A stretch of 64,000 bases of DNA from Peromyscus leucopus (GCF_004664715.2 NC_051070.1:42310456-42374455), one strand, 5' to 3'. Numbered from the stretch's first letter, positions 43,301 to 57,174 are shown. Translations and numbers: made by a program. The notes: generated by a model not told the origin, from the letters alone.

Positions 43301-44454
43301 CCATAATAGTTTAATTAATGATCGACCTTTTATGCCAACCTATAATTATAATGAATTGACTTAAGTAACCACCTGACACATTTCTCTTTTGTAAATCTAC
43401 TCAGGAGCACATTGCTTAATGTTGTGTCCCACCAATGAACACATCTCAGTGGATATTTGCAGATAAATGGCTGATTACTTACTGAAACTGCCTAGTTCAA
43501 GGCTTGGCCCTATTTAGTCTCAAAACAGAGTATTCATATTTAAAGACAATCAGTATGGTGAGCTGGGAATAACTTAGTAGATCAAAATTCTCCCCATTAT
43601 TTTTCAGTCTATTCTGCACAGTCTCCTGGGAAATTGGCCTGTCATAATCTAGGTTTGTATGCCCCCCCCCCTTCACTTTCTGTCTTGATTTACAGGAATC
43701 AAAGAAAATGTCTTGTGATTAGACAAGCCAAGATGTTCTTCTGGCTGGGAATAATTTTGATCCATTCTTTAAGATGCTTGAGGTAAAGAAGAATAATTAG
43801 AAAAAAATGTATTTTTTGCAAAAATGAGAATGAGGAGAACTCTGTACTCTCTAACACTGCCTCAAAGTTCCAAGGATCTCTTCTATAACAAAAGCCCACC
43901 TGCCCAGTGACCCTCTTTCCTGAATGCTGATCTGACTGCATAGTGTAAGATTGTTCCTTACTGGTGCTGAAGAGAGAAATTATCCCCACTCAGCTCTCAC
44001 ACATAAGCAATTGTCACATTCTACATTCTTGTGAACAAGCAGATGGACCTCTGGGGTCTATTTTAGACATCATTTAAAAAGGTGGACTTCGAGAAACTTT
44101 AAAAGTCAATACTTAATCATCCGAGCACTTGTCAAGATGAGGCCAGTATTTTCATCTGACAAGCTAAATATGAACCCCAGAACTGTCGCTGTAAAACAAA
44201 GTTGATTCTTTAATTTCCAGCACACTCCAAGAAAATCTTACCATTAAAGTCTAATTTCCTTACCTGGAAATTAGTTTATTATTAAAAATACAAGGCAGGG
44301 TCAATTTTCTGTTGATTTATATGATTAAGTTACCTTCTCTCATTCGATTAAAGAGAATCTTATGTTCATTTCTAGGGAATATCTTTGAGACAGGAAAAGA
44401 CCTTTGGCCTTACCATAAACCATAATATCTGTCTGCCTAACTATTATTTACCAT
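43301..44454. other. Single-copy sequence
   Basis: No gene. A C-run lies near 43,662. The 96-codon minus frame at 43699-43989 has no recognisable domain. Confidence 0.55.
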
Positions 44455-44540
44455 CTACATTTTCTTTTCTTTCTCTCTCTGTCTCTCTGTCTCTTTATCT
44501 CTATCTCTCTGTTTCTCTGTCTCTGTCTCTCTTTCTTGCG
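44455..44540. repeat. TC/TCTG-rich simple repeat
   Basis: A pyrimidine-rich stretch of CTCTCTGTCTCT units with interruptions. The 81-codon frame across it is an artefact. Confidence 0.85.
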
Positions 44541-47500
44541 TTCATGCGCTTTAAGCTGTCAAATCTTAGCAAAAACAGCCAAATTCCTCCTGTTTCTCTC
44601 TCTCTTCACTTGTTCTCCTGTGTGCTCTAGAATACCTGTCAATCAACAGCTTCTGTCTGTCTTAATATACTCTGAAAGCATGCTTGGCGCTTCCTGAGAG
44701 AGTGCTTCCCTGTCTGCCACCAAGGAAAAGGAATAAACATTATTAAAAGTCTAACCACATGAGGCTTACATGGTTCATTTAGACAAAAGTGGAAACTATT
44801 TTCTAGATTGTATTGAAATCTCTTGGGTCCCCCAAGCTTGGCCAAAATCTTCTTTTTCAATGCTTTGTTAGTATCTGCAGGTTATGGACAGCTTGCTTTG
44901 GGAATTTGGCATTGGACATTACCTAAACTCTGATAATGCAAAAATATAAATGAATTTTAAAAGGTTAAAAACATTCATTTTAGTAATTAAAGAATAGATT
45001 GTTCCGGTTTTATTTTATTTTATTGTTATTATTTTTTTGCTTATTATCCAGCATTTATGGAGAACAGGCAATATAACAGAAAATGAGGCTGACACCTTTA
45101 CTGCCTAGAGAACAAACAAAATTAAATAGATTATATGTCTAAAAAGACTAGTTGGGGTCTCAGATGTGCACCTCTTAGAGACAATTGGATGAGATGCTAC
45201 ATTTACAGGGAATGGCTGTTATCTCTGCATTACTAGGTAGAACATTTTATTTTTATGTCAGAATTGGACTTACCACCCTTAACTCGCCTATAGAAAAGAC
45301 AAAGATAAAGTAAAACTATTAAGAATGTTGGAGATTTAACATAAAAGCTTTTGAAATACATATTTCTGGTAAAACAGAGGGGCAAGACTGTGCCTTTCTA
45401 GCACATGGAGAATAATAGACACTGAGTTTTTTTTTTTAAAGAAAAAAAAAAGAGGAAACATATCCTGAATTTTGAAATGGTTTATTTATCTAGAGCTCAG
45501 AGAGACCATATAAAAATATTTTTAAAAACAATTTAAAAATATTTTATATGTTTTAATGTCTGATGTGACCAAAGATTTTTTTTAAAAAAAAATATGGTAT
45601 TATTTCAGGGCAATAAATAATTTTTTTTAATTATTTGAAATCAGAAATGCTCAATGTTACTCAATTAATGCAGAGGAATTGTACAAACCTTGCCAGCTAC
45701 AATAATGCCTGGCCTGGCAAGACATGCCTCTGGCCCATGCTTACTTCCATAATAGATTTCAATGTAAATGGTAGTAATAGACCAAAAGGATTAGCACAAG
45801 AACCAATGGCTGACAGACATTTATAGAATATTTAGAAAAGAAGAAGAGAAGGAAAGCAGATGACACACGTAGTCCTTCTCGGAATAGACATCCATGCATT
45901 CTGAATTTACTCATAAAATGATTCATCATTATTTAAAACTGGTCTTTTTTGTCCTTTCACATTTTCATGACTTGGGCACTTTCCTCTAGCTAACGTGAAG
46001 ACAGGGAGAAGTTTTGACAAAAAGTCAGGCATAGTACCTTAACGGTGCTTTTGGATGGAGGCTCATTTGAACAGGCAGGGAACAAGTGAGTGGCATTCTG
46101 CATGAGGGCTTCGAAAGTCAAGGCTTTCACGTGCCATTTGTTAGAAACCCCATTATAATAACTGACAGTCATACTCAGCAGATGCACAGTAGAAATGTTG
46201 TGCCAATTTCTTTCCTAAAGAAATGTTAATATTGTGAATTTTAATATGAACTATTCCTGCAGCAGAAAGCTGTGCTGTTGTCCCTTGTTGACAGGGTAAG
46301 AACTCAGCATCAACACACATTTTAAAACTCATAAAAGCTATGTAAGTGATGAAAAACATATTAAAGAGTCACAAACCAAATCATGTGAAAACTGGACAGA
46401 ATGATACATTTAAAAGCACATGGGTTCTTTTCATTGTACAAGAACATCTATGTGAGGGACATACCTTGAAATCAGAATTTATCTTTTACATAAGACTACT
46501 TGAGAATGAAAACACTGCCTTTTTTTTTTTAAACAAAGGATTGGATATCTAAAGAACACACCTAAGTATTTCAATCCACTGTTTTATAAGAAGTATTTAC
46601 TTAGTACTCAAACACAGGAAGGTTGTAGCAAGGAAAAGGTATTTAATCCATCCCTTACTCACTGAAGTGAAAAAAATTAATAAATACACTATGCTGGAAA
46701 GGAAGAAATCACAGAGTGAAATTGGGGCAAACAATTTAGGCATCCGCTCTGGTCAGCACATTATTACTTCACTCATTTCTAAAGCCCACTCACTCTATAC
46801 TGACAATTTGCGTGATTTTCAAAGAGAAGATTTTGAAGAAAAGCTTTTCAAGAGTTACTGAGTACTAATCTTCCTGCGGAAGGCAGATGTGTGAGCACAG
46901 GTATAATAACAGCAGACAGGGAGAGGGGCTTTACTGTTAACACACACTGCTGTTCTCTTCCACGGCCAGCTGCTCTGAGGAGGGTGCCCCAAACAGCACT
47001 AGGCACTGGGAAGGTTCAGTTAAAAAGCTATTGAATGCACGATGGAATGTAGTGCTTTGCTCAGAAGTGATGTGACTGACTACTCCAGCATCACTCATTG
47101 GTACTTTGTTTTTAAGGACACAGAGGCATAGGGAGACAGGGTGGGTGCTACAACACAGATTTTTACCTTCTACATCGTCTCCACCTAAATGGATTCCCAG
47201 TCCCACCTCAGGGCTTGTGTGTGTAGAATATAAAGTTCTGACTTAATATCATTTCCCATTTGCAGGTACCAATGCATGGACGAGCATCTGCAAGGTCAGT
47301 TCATTTTCATTTCATAAGACCACACAAATGCACAAAGACAGAGAGAATTTAGAGGCCCTTGTGAGAGCAGTAATTTAAATTGATCCCAGTGATATTGGGA
47401 GGAAGGAGTCTGCTAAGGATGACAGCTAGCCTCTCATCTAATTGCAAAAGCCTTTCTGAATGTCTCATTGTGGTTTTCACCTAATGGCTTATTGAAGCCA

Positions 47501-48499
47501 TTATACTCAGGATAAGAATCCTGAGATACTGGCCTCTGGAACATAAGCCTAGAAGGCATGTGTCCTATTGATTCACTGATGAATTAATTAATCCAAAGAG
47601 CTTGTGTTCTTTACTAAAGATGTATGCATTCAGGTTTAAGGGCTAGGTATTTAAAAACAGGTTAGCAATAAAATTCATCCATTTTACTCCCTTGCAAACC
47701 TCACTTATAAAGACAAAAACCTAAGCTCTTTGCTGCAAGAAGAGGTAGAGGTGATTCTGAGAACTTCGTTAGGAGTGTTGCTGCTCCCCTATCTGCATTT
47801 ACCTTCTTGATTAGGGAATTACCTTACAATACCCCTAATTAATGCTAATTTATGCCCATCTAGTGACCATAAAAATGTGTCACCAAATATAATTGCATGG
47901 GGAGGGTAGATAGATGAAAGTACTAAAGAATTAGTGTGTCATTTCCTAAAGAGACCTTTAGGAGCAATAAAGACCATCTGCCCTGTCAATCTTCATCTCA
48001 GGAGACAGCACTACACCTTAAAAATAAAAGGATAAATAAAGTTTGCCACCGTAGCGCTGAGGGTAAATGTTGTCCTTCTTCGTTATTCGTGTCAAACCAG
48101 GGTAGCAGGGACTTTTCAAGAGACAGCTTGCACAAGTGCTGACTTCTCATTTTAAAATTAAGTTTTCCTGGTAGCAGAGCACTTTTATAGAACAGAGGTG
48201 ACATCTATTATCCACTTAGGTCTCAAGAGTATATTTTTCATAGGTTGTTAATTAAATAGTTCAGAAGGCAGATTCTGAAATATATCAGGTGAGTTCTTTA
48301 TTTATGTATGCCCCAGATTCCCAATATTCATGCACTTAAATGAGAATTCCACGTCAGTAGTTTTTTGCAGACCGCAGCAATGCTATTTCTGGATATCACC
48401 TAAACTTTCCTTTGTATTTAACATCCTTGCCTTCACTAGCAACTGACTTCAATATATAACAAGGCACACCTGCTGTTCGAAGCTTCAAGACAATTCAGG
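44541..48499. other. Long single-copy block, possible conserved elements
   Basis: Nearly 4 kb with no recognisable mobile element. Scattered frames of 60-89 codons on both strands are unsupported. It contains an AT-rich inverted repeat at 45,508-45,549 and, at about 47,740-47,900, a TAAT-rich segment described in the findings. Absence of insertions over such a length is compatible with selective constraint but does not prove it. Confidence 0.55.
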
Positions 48500-48597
48500 A
48501 GGCAATAAGGAGTGTCTTTGATTCCTTGGAGTCTGGTAAAGAGCCTGGCACCTGGTAAGGGCTCAATAAATATTCACTGAGTGAATCAATAAATGGG
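48500..48597 (+). mobile_element. Ancient L2/MIR 3' end
   Basis: 'AGCCTGGCACCTGGTAAGGG' followed by 'CTCAATAAATATTCACTGAG' and 'TGAATCAATAAATG' is the shared 3' end of mammalian L2 and MIR elements. It is ancient (pre-rodent). Confidence 0.75.
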
Positions 48598-49348
48598 CCT
48601 CATCATCTGCCAATACAGTTGCAGTACTGACTATCATTAATTCCTGACTATGTGAAACTTCCTTTTCTTCCAGTTTCCTTTAATGGAGGGGAAAAGTAAC
48701 CAATGAAAATTTCAATTAATAATAACTATATCCAAGAATCTGGTACAATGTCCAATTATGTCACACTTCAGCTTTATGAAATTGCTAAAAAAAAAAAAAA
48801 AAAAAACCTTCTTTAGACTACTCACTCTGTAAAGTTAGTATTCTTGGAATAATTCCTAGTAATTCAGGAATTTCTTTGGGTAACAGCTGTGCAGACAAAG
48901 CCAGCATGTTTTGGACCCATAGCCCACAGCCCACTTTTCCCAGACAAATCTTTCTGAAATACCTTCTCCTGCTCCTATTTCACCAAAATTACTAATTGCA
49001 GAGACAGAACTCAGAATGTCAGGCTGAGGATCTTCTCCCAGCCTGTATCCTACATCTCTTCTCCCATGTGGGAAAGAGAGTCTTGGGAACTAGGCTTGAA
49101 AGCTGGAGTTGTTCTTTCAACACACAGAAAATCACAGTGCTGCTGCATGCTGGCATCCGTGAAGTCTGGTTACAATCTCATCACAGACTATCTAGGAGGA
49201 AACTCCCACAGATGTGGAATCAGCCATGACGTCCAAAAAAAAAAAGAGAAGGTGGTGCCAGGGCATCGAGGGCACTGGACCTCTTTGTGGGGAAGATTTG
49301 CAAAGAACAATGAAGAATGGGCAACAAAAATTCTATAATAAAGTATCA
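48598..49348. other. Single-copy sequence
   Basis: A 21-base A-run lies near 48,787. Frames of 77 and 90 codons at 48996-49338 overlap each other in different phases and show no domain, so no gene is called. Confidence 0.55.
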
Positions 49349-49690
49349 TGGAGCCGGTGAGGTGGCTCAGTGGGTGAAGTACTTACCGAACAAACAGGAG
49401 GATTGGGTTCACCTCCCTGCTGTCTACATGAAAGCAGGTCAAGGAAACAAATCCCTGTAATCCCAGAACTGGAGGAGAGGAGTGTAGACAGGCAGATCTT
49501 TGGATCTCACTTATCAGAGCATCGTCTAGCAAAATGGTGGGCTCCAGGTGCACTCAGAGGACACCCTAATATATATATATATATGCAGAAGTCAACCTCT
49601 GGCCTCTACCAGTTGCACTGGACAGAGTACACTCATCCATACACACATGCACATACATGCATGCACCACACTTAAGAACATACATCCCAA
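49349..49690 (+). mobile_element. B4-type SINE
   Basis: 'GGTGAGGTGGCTCAGTGGGT' is the tRNA/ID-like head, 'CCCTGTAATCCCAGAACTGG' the B1-like middle, and 'GTCAACCTCTGGCCTCTACC' plus CACACA/CATGCA units the tail. A short (AT)n lies at 49,569-49,584. The 101-codon frame at 49370-49675 is not a gene. Confidence 0.82.
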
Positions 49691-49777
49691 AGAGATAATG
49701 TGCAAATAATATGTATCCACACACTTGAATAAAATTTCTAACTAAATTCTGCCTACCTGTATACAAATGTGTATATA

Positions 49778-49780
<3 letters not shown>

Positions 49781-49838
<58 letters not shown>
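49781..49838. repeat. (TG)n/(TATG)n microsatellite
   Basis: About 40 bases of TG followed by ATGT units. Confidence 0.95.
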
Positions 49839-52800
49839 ATTATATTTCAGTACTTGGAAGATGAGAAAAGGGAAACTTTTTTTCTAATAATCTCAATTTT
49901 CTGAAAATATGAATGTTTTAAGTGATTTAATAAGAAGAAATGACCATGCATTTCACCTCATACTTGCCTTTTATCACTCCTCTCAGAAACACTAAATTGT
50001 GTAGAATCAATCACGTTTGTGTTTATGTTTATATTATATGTTGAACTGTACTAATTCAAAAAACTTTTATGAAAGCCCTCACACTGTGTCATTATTAATC
50101 AATTTCTTGTAATGCCATTCCCACTAATACCTTTGCTAAAGCAGGAGTGCTTGTAAAAGGCTAGGACAAAAACCGTTATTTTCTCCAAATGTCTCTGAAC
50201 CAATGTCTCTTATTTGAGTTCTTTGACACCTGGACATTTATAAAATGTGCTCTTTTTCTAACCATTAAATGTTTGAAACAGACTAGCACCACCAAGTCTG
50301 TATAGAAATAAGATTAGAACTATTTTCTCCTTCTCCAGACTTGAATTAATAAAATGGCACAATTGACCACAGGGATTTTCAGGCCACTTAGCCCATTGTA
50401 CTGAATCCCTGCAGTTCCACGGCAGCATCAAAGAGATGGCAGAGGCAGAAAATGAATAGGGTGAAACAAAACATGACCAAAGGGATCTCAAAAATAGAAG
50501 AGGAAAAGAAAACAAAAGAAAGATTTTCTTTCTGCTTTTAACCAAATTCCCTTGGGCTGAGTCTTCAATGCTTTCCAAGGTCTTAGGAAGGAAGCAAGGT
50601 TATGTTATTGGCATGAGGAATGCTATCCTGCAGATTTCATTACAGCGGAAGGAATAAAGAAGCCCAGATTCTCCATTTTCCATCCAGCTCAGGGTCACCT
50701 CTGCCTGTGATGTTCTGTATGTTTCAACTGAATGATATAAACATATGCCATCTCAAACTATTTTTGTTAGTTAAGACCACGACACAGCCTGGGACATTAA
50801 ACTAACTCATACGTGATCGAGTTAGTGAACTACTTAGAGCACATTTTACTAGCTGGCCTCTTCCTCAGAAAATAAAATATTTTCCCTATACCTATGAAAC
50901 ATTGTTTACTTGTACTCCATATGCTGAATTTCATCTTTCTTTTCTGACCTAAGGTCAGACAATATACTGTTTCTCATAAAAATGAAACAATTCTTCCTTA
51001 TATATGCAGGGTATAATTAAAATGCATCAAGATATGTGGCAGTGAACTTTAAAACACTCAAGCACTGACTGCCAAGTACCAAATCTAATCCACTCATCAA
51101 GAGAGTGACAACTGGAATTTCACAGTTGCGAGCACACAGAGATGGTGCCAAGATGCATGTGAGAATATGTGTAAGAAAGGAATGATAGGGACTGAGCCTC
51201 TGAGCTGAGGCATGCAGATAACTTTCAGTTTCTGGAGCAGAAATCATATTCATGCCAATATCTTTTTTATGGCTTGAAGGGTGTTAGTTAGGCACTCGGT
51301 GCCTAATGATGGCATTGTTGACCACAAAGAGTCATTAGAGACATTTCAACTAAATAATTTCACAAAATGATCTGATAAGCACTAGAGATATTTTACACAT
51401 GGTTATAAATACTCTGAAAATTACTTTGGGGCTTCTGGAATTACAATTGCAATGAAAAGAAAGACCACTAATTGTGTAATATTGGAGAAATTTCAACTAT
51501 AGAGAAGAACGCTTATGAAAAAGAAAGGAAAGGCTGTTTAAATGAGTATAAGACAGACAAAAGTATAAACATGGGCTGTTTCACCTCATGGGGGTCTTCA
51601 TACTTTTGGTGCAAAGATGGATGAAGCAATAGGAAGACACAGCTCAGATTATCTCACCTGACCAGAATGCAGACAGCAGAAAGAAACAATGGGAAGAATA
51701 AGTTAAAGATAGCCTACAACAAGCCAGACTATTGAAAATAATACAGCACAGCCAAATACTAGGAAATAACTCAGGACAGGGGAGAAGGAAGTATATACAG
51801 CATGATCTTCTATATTTCCTTATAGATCAGTTTACTTATAAAGTCTAATTAACTCTTCCAACTCCCATGCCCCTTGGAGGCCACCTCTCTCTCTCAAACA
51901 CACACACAACAAAAACAACAACCACCAAGAAAGAGTTAATTACCATCTTATGTTTCAAGTTACAGCTGAGAGAAGCAGAACATGTTTTACCCCTAGCAGC
52001 TAAAATGAAAAGAAAGCAATAAGGTTGTAAAAAGTATTCAAATGCACAGATCACAGACAGTTCTCTAAACAGTTTCTTAGATGTGAGAAACTTCATTTTA
52101 AATTAGCATAATAATTCCACATCTTGATTATGCACAAAGTAAAATTTGAGTTTGTTCACAAATGTTATTTTAGTATTATTATTTTAACATGTGCTTTGTG
52201 TCTGAAAGAAAAGACTCACTGGTAAACTTTGGTAACAGGTAACATTAGGTTTGAAGGGAGCATGGCACATTTTTACATCTCTTGTCAAACCTTTTGGCAA
52301 CTTAATGTATATAAGAAAACAAAATATCACCTCTCTGATATTATTGTCAAACAACAGACATAGGAGGCTTTTTATTCTCTTTTCTAATCTAAACTTTTCC
52401 TCGGAAGAGTGTAATAGAATAACGTTTCAAAGATTTGTCCTACAGGAGTCAAGCTGGTAAAATAGAAAAGCGAACATATAAATATTGGTTTAGGAAGAAT
52501 AGCTGATACTGCTGTGAATAAAGCATTACAGTTTTTCATTTTTACTGACCAGGTACTACCACCAATGGATGTATAACAATAAAGATATTATTGGGGTTGT
52601 CAAGAACCTCAAACTGGGTAAAGGATTAAGACCATAAATCATTATGTAAGAGAGGAAGAAAGAATAAAGCTAAAACATAGCCAGCCCACTATTGTAGATA
52701 TAGAATATATATAAAAAGACAAAATTGATCTTAACAAGTAGAGATTATCACAAGGAAAGGATAAGCTCAAGAGAAATATAGACTGTAGAATACATGATAA

Positions 52801-53379
52801 ATTATCAAAAGTCCACATGGCAAACAAACATCATTGCAACATATAAGGACAAGGCAGATGGAATATAGATTGGAAACTCTTACAGTAAACTTGAACACAC
52901 TAAAGGATCCCATGACAAAAATAACCTTTGATTTCTTCATATTTCCCTGGCTTCTTACTTGTTCTGTACTGGATTATTTTCTGATATCCATGAAGTTATT
53001 TCACAAATCCAATACTCAAGACTAATATATAATCACATAATTTACTTTATCCTTCATACAAACTGATTGAAGTCTAATGACCTCCAAATTTGTTTCAAGC
53101 GTCAGAAACCCTGTCCAAAATACTAGATATCTAAAAGCTGATACTTCTCAAATATCCTTGTAAGTGCCTTCAAGCCAATATCCTGTTACTTTTTTCTTTT
53201 CTACTTCTAATAAATGATGCTATCAATTTCCTGGCTATTCTTTGTTGACTAGAAATAAACCTCTGACTAGTAACAAAATAAATATTTGGGAAGAGGAACA
53301 TTTATTAAGAAAATGTATCCATCAGATTATCCATAATCAAAAACTGAGGGAGTTACATTAATTAATTAGTAATTAATGC
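49839..53379. other. Long single-copy block, no gene seen
   Basis: 3.5 kb essentially free of recognisable elements. The 106-codon minus frame at 50258-50578, the 78-codon minus frame at 51017-51253 and others show no recognisable domain. A CA-rich patch at 51,894-51,925 looks like a simple repeat. Confidence 0.55.
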
Positions 53380-53451
53380 CATCTGTCCCAGTCCATAGGA
53401 AGATATGACATCTCTGGGCAGTTGGTCATGAGTTCTATAAGAAAGCAGTCT
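53380..53451 (+). repeat. Medium-reiterated repeat (third type), copy 2, left part
   Basis: 'GGTCATGAGTTCTATAAGAA' and the following AGCAGTCT parallel the copy at 43.2 kb. The unit is cut at 53,451 by a tiny L1 and resumes at 53,645. Confidence 0.6.
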
Positions 53452-53634
53452 ATGTATATACATATGCATGTATAGGTATGTAACAAACACTAATGTACTT
53501 GAAAGAGAGCAAGGAGTGATATATATATATGATGGTTTGGAGAGAGGGAGGTGTAGGAGAGAATAATAAAATTGCATTAAATCTCATAAAAGAAAGAAAG
53601 AATTGCAAAAAATAAAAAGAACAAAAGGAAAGGT
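53452..53634 (+). mobile_element. Very short L1 3' tail with TSD
   Basis: Only 183 bases of an L1 end are present: a TATA stretch, 'GGTTTGGAGAGAGGGAGGTG', an AATAATAAAATTGC end and an A-rich tail with AAAG units. AAAGCAGTCT at 53442-53451 and 53635-53644 is the duplicated target. Confidence 0.8.
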
Positions 53635-53644
53635 AAAGCAGTCT

Positions 53645-53858
53645 GAGCAAGCCATAGACAGCTGACCAGTAGGCAGTACTCCCCTATAGCCCCTGCTTTA
53701 ATTCCTGCATCCAGGTTCCTGCTTTGAGTTCCTGTCCTGGCTTCCATTAGTGATGGAGTGTTACCTGAGACTTATAAGTTAAAACAAACCCTTTCTTCCA
53801 CAAGTGATTTTTGGTCGTGGTGTTTCATCACAACAGTAGAAACACTACGTATTTATTA
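53645..53858 (+). repeat. Medium-reiterated repeat (third type), copy 2, right part
   Basis: 'GAGCAAGCCATAGACAGCTG', 'TGCATCCAGGTTCCTGCTTT', 'GTTCCTGTCCTGGCTTCCAT', 'ACAAACCCTTTCTTCCACAA' and 'TGGTGTTTCATCACAACAGT' form the 3' half of the repeat. Confidence 0.7.
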
Positions 53859-56800
53859 AACATCCTCTGTGCACAATGACAGAAATCAGTTTATATTTGT
53901 TCCCATGTATTAACCATAAGAAATCATCTGTACATTGAAACTTCTCTTCTCTGAGAAGTGGTGAAACTTGGAATCGTTTGACCTAAGATGAGGTGGTCTC
54001 TAATCTGCACTGTTGCCTATGAGGAGGGCTGGCAAAAGGCACAGAGAAAGGAATAATAATATTGACTCAGCCAAATAGATATCCTCACATGAAGCAGAAC
54101 TTTTCATGTGAAGAGTGATGAGTAATATCATAAGCAGCACCAGGAGTCAGGCTGTGAAACAATAGTTGAGACTTGTTATAGCAATTCATTGAAGTCAGAT
54201 AAAGTAGTTGCTACAACTGACTACATGTCCCTTAGTGTAGCACAAAGCCAGTTATTTGATAGTAATTGAACCAGAGTGTGATATATTTGTTTTGAAAGAA
54301 ATTATATGGCCACCAGAATGTTTGGATTTCATAAATTCAAGTTTGAGAAAGGACAAACAGGAGGAATGGATACTAAATAAGAGACAAGAAATCCTGAGGA
54401 CCAGAACTAACATGGAAATCAAAACATCCCAAAAATTAAGGAGAACAATTTGGGCACAAACTCTCTGATACTTTCAGGATATAAATATAAGGGCAAAACC
54501 AACGATAACCCTAATCAATTAAGACCAACCTTCTGAGATGATACCAAACCTTTAATAACACTTTGGAATAACAATGGGGGATTTGTATGTAATTGTGTTT
54601 TTCAGAAGATGAGGGTCAAGACTAGTAAGGAATATTGATCATGAAGGAAAGATGTTAGTCAAATACAGTAGTCTTTATGATTTTTAGTATTAAATACTAC
54701 ACACAAAAATGTTACTACTAATGGTATATAAAGTGATTTTTATTTACTGCTATGCTAAAAATATATAGTTTGCTTTTCACATAATTTGCTGTATACTTTC
54801 AAGCAAATACATTAGAATAAATTAAATGATTCCTATCAATACTATCTCCAGGATATATCTTTACATCTTCCTGATGGATTACTACATTACAATAAATTAA
54901 ATGCAGCTTCCTAATGTAGATAACACTACTAATCATTAAGTTTTGCAGCTTAATTTATTATCATCATCAATCACTAATGGATATTTCCTGAAATTAATGC
55001 TAGACTTGATTTTAGGTTCACTAAAATTTCACTAAAATGTATGTGGAATTTATTAGTAATATTTTCTATAATTATGATAAAATTCATTCTACTGCATTTT
55101 TTCTCATTCCAAACACACCAAGGAATGACTTAATCTGGTTTCTGGTTGGATTCAAGTGTTATACATTTTACTTATTTTAAATAAGATACAATATGGTTGT
55201 GATTATATAATATATTTTAACTGAGTTGGTCAGTCATCATTAAGCCATTTCTGAAATGTGACTGTTTCCTGATGTTCTCAAAATCCTCTTAAATAAAAGC
55301 AGTCTTTTCAAGTCTACTCTCTATTCTTTGACAAGAATATTCTTTGTACAGGCACAGCACGTTTTGTCTGATTGCAAGATGCTGAATATTTATTCTTTCC
55401 TGATTCATTTGTCATATTTTCAGTGTTAATATTGAGGTAGCCCAACTAAATCACACAATCTTATAACCTATTATGCATGCAAAACTTATCTACTATTAAA
55501 TATCCTATTTCTTATAAAAAAAACAGTCTGATTTTTGGAACATATTTCAGGAAATTAATGAGAGAAACAGAAAATTAGAAAGCAGTAAAGATAGAGCATT
55601 GCTTTGACCTAATAATGATGTTCATTAAAAAATGTGATAAGCATACAATAATTATAGTTTTTCTTTGAATTTATGTCTATTACTAGTTGAAGATAATACC
55701 ACATAATTTTGAGGGGGAACTCTTGCCCTATGGAGTAAGTCATGTTGTAGACAGAATGGTGGATGCTTAGCATAGTGACTACATTTGAAATTTGTGCTTT
55801 ACGTATCCTTCTTGATTAGCTTGACTAATTGAAATGCTATTATTCATCACTTTAAAATGATGCTTCTACTCAAAGTTTATTGATAATTATGATAAGAACA
55901 TTATTGATGATGGGAGGGACTGACTGGACTTGTTATGTTCAGTCAATATGTTGGAAGCCTGTCAGAACCATTGGATATTCATAAGATGTCCAACTTGTGC
56001 CAATTTTGTTTGTATTCAATTATTTGAACTACTGTTTTCCATCTGGTATAGATACATAAATGTGATCCTTCATTTGTGAGATGAAATAACATGCTTCTTT
56101 CTCCATTACCTAGTAATTACTAAGCTGTGGAATGTAGAAGAGAGAAGGTAGACAAGGATGACCTGGAGGAAGAAAAGAGGTGAGGAGCAGAGCAAAGAAG
56201 AAAGAAGATAAATGGAAAAGAGATACAAAAGGCTGAGAAAAAAAAGGAGAAAAGTCAATATTTGAAGGGAGACAATGGTATTCCAAATAAGGAAAATTAA
56301 AGATTTAAAGTTGGTAAACAGGTAAATGAATTCACAAAATATTTAGAGAATCTAGACATAGAGTTCATTGAAAGACAATACATGCAATTATAGATTTCTG
56401 ACCTAAGAGACTCGAGAGATGATGAATGGGTTGATACAAGTTGGAATATCAAAGAGAAGTAGATGATAGTAGCCTTCACATGATACGAAGGGTTCAGTAC
56501 GAACACCACAGGTTTGTTTTATGCTTTCTAAATTTGTGGCAACTACCAGAAAATTAAATTAACAAATGCATTGCTATATTCGAAACTGTTTTAGCTTTGA
56601 AAAAGTCCCCTAAGTATTGCTACCTCCTGATTTCAGTACCCTCTGCAATCTCCTTCCATATTTGATCAGGTCTGGACTACAAAAAAAATGATCATGTGCC
56701 ACTTCGGGCAGATCATAAAGCTCACCTGACTTTCCCCCTTTGCTTTGCATTCTAGAAGAAACTGTAACTGCTTTTTAAGGACACTTGGGAAGCCCCTGTA

Positions 56801-57172
56801 AGAGGTCACATCAAAAGATTTTTTTTTTTAAGAAGTAACCTAAATGTGATTCCAACTCTTGTCACAGAAGTACTGAGCAGTTACCTAATGATCATGTATA
56901 CAACTAAAGACTTCTTTTTTCAATGCAAATGTTGTCTGGAATATTAGCTTTAGTGAATCAGCAAAAATATGTCAGGATATATATCAGGATATATCAACAA
57001 AAATATATCAGGATGCCGAACACCATGAATGAGCTGATTGAAATTCTCAATAACTTAAGACACTCACATTTTAAGGGAAAATGTACAATTTATTCATATA
57101 AATTTTCAAAAATTAAAGCATGAGAATTCAGAATGAACAAGCTTTGTGAGAATTCTCAAGACAGATAAGCAA

Positions 57173-57174
<2 letters not shown>
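53859..57174. other. Long single-copy AT-rich block
   Basis: 3.3 kb without recognisable elements. The frame 54256-54468 (70 codons) is lysine- and glutamate-rich in its second half but matches nothing I know. A small imperfect tandem array lies at 56,963-57,014. Confidence 0.55.

Noticed and set aside
54256..54468. 70-codon, charged open frame
   Set aside because: It showed a protein-like composition, but no family could be recognised and no neighbouring exons are visible.
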